Part shown: positions 1-5,182 of the stretch, one piece after another | Position numbering within the stretch: the stretch's first letter is position 1 | Layout: every line of letters starts with the position of its first letter | Assembly: GCA_025355225.1 (NCBI GenBank) | Contig: JANYAB010000003.1 | Coordinates: 1-22,622 of the forward strand | Origin: Bacteroidota bacterium | GTDB lineage: Bacteria; Bacteroidota; Bacteroidia; Sphingobacteriales; Sphingobacteriaceae | DNA length: 22,622 nt | Reading direction: 5' to 3' | Notes under the pieces: generated by a model | What the model was told of the DNA's origin: nothing | Databases searched by the model: none | Seen by the model: only the letters and a program-made list of their open reading frames with translations | Position numbers and translations under genes: made by a program

Positions 1-429
1 CTTCTCACCAATCTTGCCTGTTTTACCAATTATAGCATCACCAATAGTTACACGGGTGGTATCAACATCCATTTTCAGGTTGTTTAGCGCTTCAAGATCA
101 GCAGGTTTGTTTTCTACAACTTCATTGGCAATCGCGTTAGCAAAAGCAATGAATTCAGCATTTTTAGACACAAAGTCTGTTTCGCAATTCAATTCGATGA
201 TCACACCGCGTTTGCCATCCGCAGATGTGCGCGCAATAACCACTCCTTCGTTCGATTCCCTGTCTTGGCGGCTGGCAGCTACTTTAGCCCCTTTTTTTCT
301 TAAATAGTCAATTGCAGCTTCAAAATCACCGTTTGTTTCGGTTAAAGCTTTTTTGCAATCCATCATACCTGCACCTGTTTGCTGGCGCAGCTTATTTACA
401 TCGGATGCAGTTATTTGTAATGTAGACAT
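1..429 (-). CDS. tsf: Translation elongation factor Ts, N-terminal 143 residues (partial)
   Basis: EF-Ts is the cytosolic nucleotide-exchange factor that regenerates EF-Tu-GTP. The reading frame starts at an ATG (complement of 427-429) and leaves the window still open after 143 codons; the full protein is usually about 270-300 residues. The N-terminal UBA-like segment is recognisable: MSTLQITASDVNKLRQQTG at residues 1-19, then GAGMMDCKKALTE and AIDYLRKKGAK. The core signature NCETDFVSKN follows at about residues 80-89. It is the last visible gene of the rplM-rpsI-rpsB-tsf cluster, and rpsB-tsf is a classic bacterial pairing. The 164-nt gap to rpsB is filled by a palindromic repeat whose edge lies 3 nt from the start codon, so the Shine-Dalgarno-like G-run comes from the repeat. 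Identification is secure; only the C-terminal half is missing. Confidence 0.96.
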   Translation of the reverse strand, partial: MSTLQITASDVNKLRQQTGAGMMDCKKALTETNGDFEAAIDYLRKKGAKVAASRQDRESNEGVVIARTSADGKRGVIIELNCETDFVSKNAEFIAFANAIANEVVENKPADLEALNNLKMDVDTTRVTIGDAIIGKTGKIGEK

Positions 430-432
430 ATA

Positions 433-591
433 GCCCCCTAACCCCCTAAAGGGGAAATTTTAAGCCTCCGCCCGTAAAGGGGAACGCTGTTATTGTTATT
501 TGTTCTATTACTCTCTATTCATTTGCCTCCATTATCCCTCTAAAGAGACAGAAGGCTCGCCCTTACCACCCCCTTCAGGGGGCCGGGGGGC
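433..591. repeat. Palindromic G/C-run intergenic element between rpsB and tsf
   Basis: The two ends are imperfect inverted copies of one motif. The left end, from 433, reads GCCCCCTAACCCCCTAAAGG. The complement of the right end, from 591 back to 569, reads GCCCCCCGGCCCCCTGAAGG. Each end also folds on itself: CCCC-TAAA-GGGG at 443-454 and CCCCC-TTCA-GGGGG at 569-582. Two weaker internal copies of the hairpin lie at 471-482 (CCCGTAAAGGGG) and 538-547 (CTC-TAAA-GAG). The layout resembles REP/BIME-like or MITE-like intergenic repeats, which are common in Bacteroidota genomes (family knowledge, copy number not checked). The right hairpin lies just after the rpsB stop and may act as a partial terminator or mRNA stabiliser. 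Confidence 0.75.
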
Positions 592-593
592 AA

Positions 594-1466
594 TTATTCC
601 TCTTCTTTTTCGACAGCAGGGGCAGCAGCAGCCGGAGCTTCAGCTTCAGCAGTTACTCTTTTCCTTTTACCACCTTCAGCGTGAACAGCGGGTGCGACAG
701 CTTCGGCTTCTGCTTTAGGGCTGTCGGCCTTAGCTTTTGCTAATGCTGCTTCTTTTTCAGCTTCGTCTTCTTTCTCGCGTTTACGCTCGTCCAAACCTTC
801 TTCTATCGCCTTGATGATAATGCTGGTTACCAATGAAATTGATTTTGTAGCGTCATCATTAGCAGGTATAGGGAAGTCGATATTTGACGGATCAGAGTTG
901 GTATCAACCATAGCAAAAGTTGGAATGTTCAACTTTAATGCTTCTGAAACCGCGATGTGTTCTTTCTTTACGTCGATCAGGAACAATGCAGCAGGTAAAC
1001 GGTTAAGATCCGCTATACCACCTAACAAGGTTTCTAATTTGATACGCTCGCGCTGTATCATCAGTCTTTCTTTTTTAGAAAGGTTGCTGTAAGTACCGTC
1101 TTTTGTCAATTTATCGATGTTTGACATCTTTTTGATCGACTTGCGAACGGTAGCAAAGTTAGTTAACATACCACCTAACCAGCGTTCGGTTACGAAAGGC
1201 ATGTTCACTGTTTTTGCGTAATCAGCCACGATATCCTTTGCCTGCTTCTTAGTAGCGACAAATAATACCTTACGGCCCGATTTTACAATTTGTTTTATAG
1301 CTGCAGCAGCTTCTTCAACCTTAATTAAGGTTTTATTTAAATCGATAATGTGGATACCGTTGCGCTCCATAAAAATGTACTGCGACATTTTTGGGTCCCA
1401 TTTGCGGGTAAGGTGACCAAAGTGTACACCTGCATCCAGTAAATCCTGATATGTTGTTCTTGCCAT
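594..1466 (-). CDS. rpsB: 30S ribosomal protein S2 (uS2) with Ala/Glu/Lys-rich C-terminal tail
   Basis: Small-subunit ribosomal protein S2, needed for late 30S assembly and docking of S1. The N-terminus MARTTYQDLLDAGVHFGHLT and the following WDPKMSQYIFMERNGIHIIDL are typical S2 signatures, as are VLFVATKKQAKDI, ERWLGGMLTNF and the late block VDTNSDPSNIDFPIPANDDA. The core ends near residue 225; the remaining 65 residues are a low-complexity tail rich in Ala, Glu and Lys, making the protein 290 residues long against about 240 in Escherichia coli. Such tails are usual in this phylum. The start is well supported by an AGGAGG sequence eight bases upstream. It lies 20 nt after rpsI and is surely cotranscribed with it. 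Confidence 0.97.
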   Translation of the reverse strand: MARTTYQDLLDAGVHFGHLTRKWDPKMSQYIFMERNGIHIIDLNKTLIKVEEAAAAIKQIVKSGRKVLFVATKKQAKDIVADYAKTVNMPFVTERWLGGMLTNFATVRKSIKKMSNIDKLTKDGTYSNLSKKERLMIQRERIKLETLLGGIADLNRLPAALFLIDVKKEHIAVSEALKLNIPTFAMVDTNSDPSNIDFPIPANDDATKSISLVTSIIIKAIEEGLDERKREKEDEAEKEAALAKAKADSPKAEAEAVAPAVHAEGGKRKRVTAEAEAPAAAAPAVEKEEE

Positions 1467-1474
1467 TGTTGTTG

Positions 1475-1480
1475 CCTCCT
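1475..1480 (-). promoter_or_regulatory. Strong Shine-Dalgarno of rpsB
   Basis: The complement of CCTCCT at 1475-1480 reads AGGAGG and lies 8 nt before the rpsB ATG. A perfect six-base Shine-Dalgarno is worth noting because most genes in this window, as in Bacteroidota generally, lack one. It fixes the rpsB start. Confidence 0.8.
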
Positions 1481-1486
1481 TAAATT

Positions 1487-1873
1487 TTAACGTTTACTGA
1501 ATTGGAATCTCTTACGTGCTTTCTTGCGTCCTGGTTTTTTACGCTCAACCATACGGTCATCGCGGGTCATTATTCCTTTAGCGCGTAATGCAGGTTTCTT
1601 TTCAGCATCCAGTTCAACAATAGCTTTAGCGATAGCTAAACGAACGGCTTCTGCCTGTCCTTTTACACCACCGCCTGCAACGTTAACTTTAACATCAAAT
1701 TTCCCGGTCGAGCCAGAAACTTCGGTGCTTTGCATAACGATGTATTGCAATGGTAAGGTAGGGAAGTACTCCTTGTAGTCTTTACCGTTTACGGTAATGG
1801 TGCCGCTGCCGTCTACCATGTAGATACGCGCAACTGCGGTTTTTCTTCTGCCTGAAGTGTTAGTTGTTGGCAT
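1487..1873 (-). CDS. rpsI: 30S ribosomal protein S9 (uS9)
   Basis: Small-subunit protein whose C-terminal tail reaches the P-site tRNA. At 128 residues it has the normal bacterial length. The N-terminal TSGRRKTAVARIYM, the central VNVAGGGVKGQAEAVRLAIA and the basic C-terminus RKKPGRKKARKRFQFSKR (ending in the hallmark KR) are all conserved. It follows rplM after 26 nt in the universal rplM-rpsI order. The start is supported by AAAGGAG (complement of 1881-1887) 7 nt upstream. Confidence 0.98.
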   Translation of the reverse strand: MPTTNTSGRRKTAVARIYMVDGSGTITVNGKDYKEYFPTLPLQYIVMQSTEVSGSTGKFDVKVNVAGGGVKGQAEAVRLAIAKAIVELDAEKKPALRAKGIMTRDDRMVERKKPGRKKARKRFQFSKR

Positions 1874-1880
1874 TTTTTTT

Positions 1881-1887
1881 CTCCTTT
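1881..1887 (-). promoter_or_regulatory. Shine-Dalgarno of rpsI
   Basis: The complement of CTCCTTT reads AAAGGAG and lies 7 nt before the rpsI ATG. With the rpsB site this shows the ribosomal genes keep Shine-Dalgarno signals while most neighbours do not. Confidence 0.7.
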
Positions 1888-1899
1888 GAAATTAAAAAG

Positions 1900-2337
1900 T
1901 TAAATGGCTTTAGGGCTTTGTGCTGCATGAGGATGCTCGGCACCTGCATAAACATGCAGATTACCAAATAAGGCGCGGCCCAAACGATTTTTAGGTAACA
2001 TACCACGAACGGCTTTTTCAACCACTCTTGTAGGATGCTTTGCCATTAACTCCTTAGGAGAAATGAAACGCTGACCACCCGGATAACCGGTGTAAGAAAC
2101 ATATTGCTTTTCTTCAAATTTGTTTCCGGTCAGTTTTACCTTGTCTGCATTGATAACTATTACATTATCTCCGCAGTCTACGTGTGGGGTGAACCCTGGC
2201 TTGTGTTTTCCACGGATGATCATTGCAATCTTCGTAGACAAGCGCCCCAAAATCTCACCTTGAGCGTCAACAACAACCCATTCTTTGTTAACGGTCTTTT
2301 TATTGGCTGAGACAGTTTTGTAACTTAACGTATTCAC
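1900..2337 (-). CDS. rplM: 50S ribosomal protein L13 (uL13), GTG start
   Basis: Early-assembling large-subunit protein. It has 145 residues, the usual length. Recognisable blocks are WVVVDAQGEILGRLSTKIA, IIRGKHKPGFTPHVDCGDNV, YVSYTGYPGGQRF, VRGMLPKNRLGRALFGNLHV and YAGAEHPHAAQSP. The start codon is GTG at 2335-2337 (complement); the next in-frame ATG lies beyond the conserved N-terminal block, so GTG is the only reasonable start. It is the first gene of the minus-strand operon, followed by rpsI after 26 nt, and has a strong phylum-type promoter about 55 nt upstream. Confidence 0.97.
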   Translation of the reverse strand: MNTLSYKTVSANKKTVNKEWVVVDAQGEILGRLSTKIAMIIRGKHKPGFTPHVDCGDNVIVINADKVKLTGNKFEEKQYVSYTGYPGGQRFISPKELMAKHPTRVVEKAVRGMLPKNRLGRALFGNLHVYAGAEHPHAAQSPKAI

Positions 2338-2390
2338 TTGCTTTATTTTAAATTAATTAACGTTTACTATACCCCGTAATTTCGGGACTG

Positions 2391-2421
2391 CAAAGATACG
2401 GGAATAAGTTTTATTTGCAAA
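2391..2421 (-). promoter_or_regulatory. Bacteroidota-type promoter of the rplM-rpsI-rpsB-tsf operon
   Basis: Read on the minus strand, TTTG (complement of 2418-2421) is followed after 19 nt by TATCTTTG (complement of 2391-2398). This is a full match to the Bacteroidota -33 TTTG / -7 TAnnTTTG consensus at ideal spacing. Transcription should begin near 2385, giving a leader of about 48 nt. The start of that leader contains a short inverted repeat (CCCG/CGGG at 2373-2376 and 2383-2386), too small to claim as a ribosomal-protein leader structure. Confidence 0.75.
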
Positions 2422-2721
2422 TGGTTTTTGAGGTTTTATGATTTCACCGATTGGAGGTTTGATTACGCCGATTGGTTGTATCAGTAGATCATTAAAATCC
2501 GGAAGTTTTAGGACGTGTGGAATCAGTTGACCGGATGAGCGTTTATTGGTCTGGAACTTGATTTAAAAAGCAAGGGCAGTGGTTCTTTTGTGCGGATGGC
2601 CCCGCTGTCCGCATATACTGCACAGGGCATTAATCACAGGGCCGGTATTTGCTGCAATCGGGTTTAGATAGGGTTGGTCTGAGCGGTTGAGTCTGAACTT
2701 GCATATTCAGCGATATTAAAG
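2422..2721. other. Gene-free spacer between the ribosomal operon and the toxin-antitoxin pair
   Basis: No coding frame of substance is seen on either strand. Two small items stand out. The first is an inverted repeat TGCGGA (2591-2596) and TCCGCA (2608-2613), with an inner GGC/GC match, which could form a GC-rich hairpin. The second is a short imperfect direct repeat of CCGATTGG around 2447-2475. The 12-mer TTTTGTGCGGAT at 2586-2597 recurs at 3575-3586. Confidence 0.5.
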
Positions 2722-2729
2722 TAAATTTG
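2699..2729 (+). promoter_or_regulatory. Promoter of the PemK/MazF-type toxin-antitoxin pair
   Basis: TTG at 2699-2701 is followed after 20 nt by TAAATTTG at 2722-2729, an exact TAnnTTTG match. The antitoxin ATG lies 17 nt beyond, leaving a short leader of about 10 nt. The same -7 context, AAGTAAATTTGT, occurs before the second toxin-antitoxin cluster. Confidence 0.65.
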
Positions 2730-2746
2730 TAATAAGCACATGGATT

Positions 2747-2965
2747 ATGAAGGCAATAGAGTTTGAGGCAGAATTAATAAATAATACAATTAACATCCCT
2801 GAAGACTTTCAGTTAGAGTTGTCTCTATCGAAAGATAAACACGTCAGGGTGATAGTATTAATTGACGATATTGAAAAAAACGGGGATATCGAATTTAACA
2901 AAATGCTTACCAATCAGTTTCTAAAAGGCTATGATGAAACTGATGCTGTTTATGATGATCTATAG
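2747..2965 (+). CDS. Small antitoxin-like protein paired with a PemK/MazF toxin
   Basis: A 72-residue acidic protein directly ahead of a PemK/MazF-family toxin, with 2 nt between the stop and the toxin start. The N-terminal half alternates hydrophobic and polar residues (MKAIEFEAELINNTINIPED, then KHVRVIVLID), suggesting a small beta-rich, AbrB-like or related DNA-binding fold. The C-terminal half (NKMLTNQFLKGYDETDAVYD) looks like the flexible acidic tail that wraps the toxin. Small proteins with this NNxIxIPE...VRVIVLID pattern precede PemK/MazF toxins in other bacteria (family knowledge, recalled and not searched). The likely role is to neutralise the toxin and repress the shared promoter. 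Function is inferred mainly from position and size. Confidence 0.7.
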   Translation: MKAIEFEAELINNTINIPEDFQLELSLSKDKHVRVIVLIDDIEKNGDIEFNKMLTNQFLKGYDETDAVYDDL

Positions 2966-2967
2966 CT

Positions 2968-3294
2968 ATGACAAACTACAAATTTGGCGAAATTGTACTC
3001 ATAAAATTTCCATTTACAGATAACAGTACTTTTAAAAAGCGTCCCGCATTAATTATTAAAGACACCAATGATGGTGATGTAATCGTTTCCCGTATAACCA
3101 GCAAATTATATAATACTAAATACGATATTGAAATAAATAATTGGAGTCAATGTGGGTTAAAATTGCCATCAGTTGTTAGGGTACATAAAATAGCATCAAT
3201 TGAAAAAGACATGATCGACGTTAAACTGGGAGAGGTCGGTGGTTCGGTGAAGTATCAGGTTGGAGAAATATTTAGGATATTACTGTTCCTGTAA
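2968..3294 (+). CDS. PemK/MazF-family endoribonuclease toxin
   Basis: A 108-residue protein of the CcdB/PemK/MazF fold, whose members cleave mRNA, often at short sequence motifs. The N-terminal signature GEIVLIKFPFTDNSTFKKRP followed by ALIIKD is diagnostic: the G-[DE]-I-V-L-[VI]-x-F-P-F-T-D loop and the K-[KR]-R-P-A strand. Residues 80-108 (VHKIASIEKDMIDVKLGEVG...) match the C-terminal strand and helix region where family members keep a catalytic or stabilising Ser/Thr and Lys. Length is normal and the frame is intact, so it is probably functional. It is translationally coupled to the antitoxin, with start and stop separated by 2 nt. RNA specificity cannot be read from sequence. Confidence 0.88.
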   Translation: MTNYKFGEIVLIKFPFTDNSTFKKRPALIIKDTNDGDVIVSRITSKLYNTKYDIEINNWSQCGLKLPSVVRVHKIASIEKDMIDVKLGEVGGSVKYQVGEIFRILLFL

Positions 3295-3443
3295 TTCTAA
3301 AAAAGAGAGTGCTCAAAAGTAGTACCGCTTTCTGAATATATTACAGGGCTTTAAGGGCAGATGCCGGAAACGACTTCCACAGGTTATTTCGCCAGTTTAC
3401 AACTGAATCAGCTACTTAGCTCCATCAACTATTTAACTATATT

Positions 3444-3678
3444 ATTCCTTCCGCTTTTATACCGGAAATACCGGAAAAACCGGAAACTTTAAACCTTTCA
3501 GAATTAGTTGTACTACCTGAAAATTATTTTATTGATAAACAGCTATTTGAAAATATTCACAGCACTGTGTCCGTTTTTGTGCGGATTTATCAGTATATTT
3601 GTAATGATTCTAAGTGGTTTCACCAACAACCAATCATTCCGATTATTCCGGTATTTCCGGTCCCTAAGCGGAAGGAAT
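3444..3678. repeat. Inverted-repeat element, long copy (CCTTCCGCTT...CCGGAAA family)
   Basis: The left arm (3444-3486) begins ATTCCTTCCGCTT and continues with ACCGGAAATACCGGAA. The complement of the right arm (3678 back to about 3637) begins with the identical 13-mer and contains the same 16-mer after a 4-nt variable stretch. The 235-bp element encloses about 150 bp of AT-rich DNA without a gene. The arms hold a tandem CCGGAAAWA motif. A second, shorter element with the same ends lies at 4292-4369, so this is a repeat family and not a chance palindrome. It resembles a MITE or REP-like doublet. No clear target-site duplication was seen. Confidence 0.75.
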
Positions 3679-3898
3679 TAATTCAAAATCATAATCTATA
3701 CGGGTCTTCATTCGACAGATGATCAAAGCAATTATACTATATAATGGGCTATCAGGAGAGTATTTTATTTACCTGGCGGCAAAATTGATTGAATTTAGCA
3801 AGTTAAGTAGTTGATCAAGTAATTGAATAACGTGTTTTAGCATTACAACCTGTTTATAAAAAAAATGCTGGAAAATATGGTGATAACGGGAGTAGGTC

Positions 3899-4038
3899 TG
3901 CTCCATCGGAGCAAAATGTTGGTAGAATTAAGCGATTCGCAATTGGCATGCCGTAGGTATGCAACTTAGTCCCGTACCAACGGCACGGTAATTTGTTTGT
4001 TCAATTATTTTCTACCAACATTTTGCTCCGATGGAGCA
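3899..4038. repeat. Palindromic element with perfect 29-bp inverted ends and nested hairpins
   Basis: The left arm 3899-3927 and the complement of the right arm 4010-4038 are identical over 29 nt. Each arm begins with a self-complementary stem, TGCTCC-ATC-GGAGCA. The 82-nt centre has another stem, GCATGCC-GTA-GGTATGC (3946-3962, one G-T pair), followed by a weak CCGT...ACGG fold. The whole could form a multi-hairpin RNA or cruciform. From general familiarity it resembles high-copy REP-like intergenic elements of Sphingobacteriaceae; copy number was not tested. Confidence 0.8.
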
Positions 4039-4291
4039 TTGTTGCTATTTGCAAATGCTTAAAATTTTAATTCTTTCAATTTTATGAGTGTTTATCGGCC
4101 TTATCCTATTAAGTAATTTGCACTTGCTGTTCGATTATGCTACCAGAAGCAAACTAATTCCAACTATTTTGCTGTATAAACCAAAACAGGATACATAAAA
4201 AAATATACATGATTTTTGCTTAAATCATAGGAATCGGCCAGCATAATCCTATTGCTCCGAAGCAACCTTATACGGCTTGCGATATAAATTA

Positions 4292-4369
4292 TTCCTTCCG
4301 CTTCTATACCGGAAAAACCGGAAATCGAAAGTTTTTATTCCGCATTTTCCGGTTCCAAAGCGGAAGGAA
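4292..4369. repeat. Inverted-repeat element, short copy (CCTTCCGCTT...CCGGAAA family)
   Basis: The ends TTCCTTCCGCTT at 4292-4303 and the complement of 4358-4369 match perfectly over 12 nt. The arms continue with ACCGGAAAA-type motifs (4308-4325, and the complement of 4341-4354). It has the same outer sequence and arm design as the element at 3444-3678 but a very short centre (78 bp in all), as expected of a hairpin-forming doublet. Confidence 0.72.
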
Positions 4370-4512
4370 AAAGAGCGTTGTTATTCTTTTCGATAAAATC
4401 AGGATAATCTTATTTTTTCAAAAAAAGTCGTGCGCTGATAATTAAGGATATTGACAATGGGAGTATCTAACTCTAAATTTTAATTAAAAACAGTTTATAA
4501 TCTTAAATTAAG

Positions 4513-4520
4513 TAAATTTG
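4513..4520 (+). promoter_or_regulatory. -7 element of the second toxin-antitoxin cluster
   Basis: TAAATTTG is an exact match to the Bacteroidota -7 consensus TAnnTTTG and lies 17 nt before the ATG at 4538, the same distance as in the PemK/MazF locus. A clear -33 TTG at the right spacing is not visible, so the call rests on the -7 box and its position. Confidence 0.5.
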
Positions 4521-4537
4521 TTTATGGAAACTTGATC

Positions 4538-4720
4538 ATGCACCCTCAAAATAAAGACCAATTGTTGGCCTTGAAAGCCATTGCCAAAGCATGGAAAATA
4601 AGTGTTGAAACAGGCCCATATGATCCTGATTTTGTGGCAATGGTAAAAAAAGCAGAGGAAAGAGGAAATTATAAAGACGTTGATCCGAATGATATATGGG
4701 GCAGTTTAAACTTAAAATAG
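4538..4720 (+). CDS. DUF2683-like small protein, probable antitoxin-type
   Basis: A 60-residue protein starting MHPQNKDQLLALKAIAKAWK and ending near DPNDIWGSLNLK. The pattern P-x-N-K-[DE]-Q-L-x-A-L-K-A at the start, a Y-[DN]-P-x-F-V segment in the middle and a terminal D-x-[ND]-[DE]-[IL]-W matches my memory of DUF2683 proteins. These occur in Bacteroidota next to RelE/YoeB-like toxins. I chose ATG 4538 over an in-frame TTG at 4532 because the family begins close to the PxNKEQ motif. It is the first of four same-strand genes with short gaps. No toxin follows directly, so it may be an orphan antitoxin or part of a larger multi-antitoxin operon. Confidence 0.65.
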   Translation: MHPQNKDQLLALKAIAKAWKISVETGPYDPDFVAMVKKAEERGNYKDVDPNDIWGSLNLK

Positions 4721-4762
4721 AAGAATTAGCCAAAAAATATATAAAACATCATTTTAAAACTT

Positions 4763-4951
4763 ATGGGAACTTTGATTATTGAAAAGGAAAAAATCCAGGA
4801 GATGCTGAATAACGCACCGGAAAATATAGTTATTGATGATTTTATTGATCAGCTCATTGTTTCAGCGAAAATTGAAAAAGCACTCGATCAATTAGCCAAC
4901 AAGCAATTTCTGACATCGGAGCAATTGGATGAAGAAATAGAAAAATGGTAA
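4763..4951 (+). CDS. Small antitoxin-like protein, first paralog (no adjacent toxin)
   Basis: A 62-residue protein, predicted mostly alpha-helical and acidic at the end (EQLDEEIEKW). It aligns along its length with the next gene. The shared frame is an N-terminal IxKxx(I/L) segment, an acidic turn (NIVIDDFIDQL against KIDVEEVFDKI), the block SAKIE-x-AL and a charged tail ending with a Trp region. The second paralog overlaps a ParE-like toxin, so this one is most simply an antitoxin of the same family that lost or never had its toxin. It lies 42 nt after the DUF2683-like gene and 45 nt before the second paralog. Role inferred from paralogy only. Confidence 0.6.
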   Translation: MGTLIIEKEKIQEMLNNAPENIVIDDFIDQLIVSAKIEKALDQLANKQFLTSEQLDEEIEKW

Positions 4952-4996
4952 AAAAGTTATTTATCTTGCAAATTGAATTTAACAAATAAGAACGCT

Positions 4997-5182
4997 ATGG
5001 TAATTGCAAAAGATGAATTACTGCATATTGTAAATACTTTGCCAGACAAAATAGATGTAGAAGAAGTGTTTGACAAAATAATGCTTTCGGCAAAAATTGA
5101 ACAGGCTTTGAAAGAGTCAGATCAGGGTCTCGGCGAAGACTGGGAAGATTTCAAAACCGCATGGCTAAAGGACGATCAGTAA
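4997..5182 (+). CDS. Antitoxin-like protein of the ParE/RelE-type toxin, second paralog
   Basis: A 61-residue protein beginning MVIAKDELLHIVNTLPDKID and carrying SAKIEQALKESDQGL before an acidic, Trp-containing end (EDWEDFKTAWLKDDQ). Its last 22 nt overlap the toxin gene, the usual coupled layout of antitoxin and toxin. ATG 4997 was preferred to the in-frame TTG at 4973 because it lines up with the start of the upstream paralog. The acidic C-terminal half probably binds the toxin; no standard ribbon-helix-helix or HTH motif is obvious by eye. Confidence 0.7.
   Translation: MVIAKDELLHIVNTLPDKIDVEEVFDKIMLSAKIEQALKESDQGLGEDWEDFKTAWLKDDQ

Larger units (their letters stand above)
3295..4512. other. 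1.2-kb gene-free, repeat-rich interval
   Basis: No frame longer than about 45 codons looks coding. The interval carries three inverted-repeat elements (3444-3678, 3899-4038 and 4292-4369), described separately. Between them the DNA is AT-rich. It shows a weak direct repeat of ATCGGCC...ATCCTATT (4094-4110 and 4233-4251) and a small hairpin, ATGATTT/AAATCAT, around 4209-4227. No transposase remnant could be recognised. It reads as an accumulation site for small non-coding elements between two toxin-antitoxin loci. Confidence 0.6.

Noticed and set aside
3361..3492. A 43-codon plus-strand frame starting at an ATG and reading into the left arm of the long inverted-repeat element.
   Set aside because: Its second half encodes only the repeat sequence (tandem Tyr-Arg-Lys units from CCGGAAA), it has no ribosome-binding or promoter signal, and nothing resembles a known protein.
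3577..3601. Promoter inside the long inverted-repeat element (TTG at 3577 with TATATTTG at 3594).
   Set aside because: The spacer is only 14 nt instead of 19-21 and no gene follows; the -7 match alone is expected by chance in AT-rich DNA.
4532..4537. TTG codon as start of the DUF2683-like gene.
   Set aside because: ATG 4538 is two codons later, closer to the conserved PxNKxQ motif, and keeps the same promoter spacing as the other toxin-antitoxin locus.
4973..4996. TTG start giving eight extra residues to the second antitoxin.
   Set aside because: ATG 4997 aligns with the start of the paralog at 4763.
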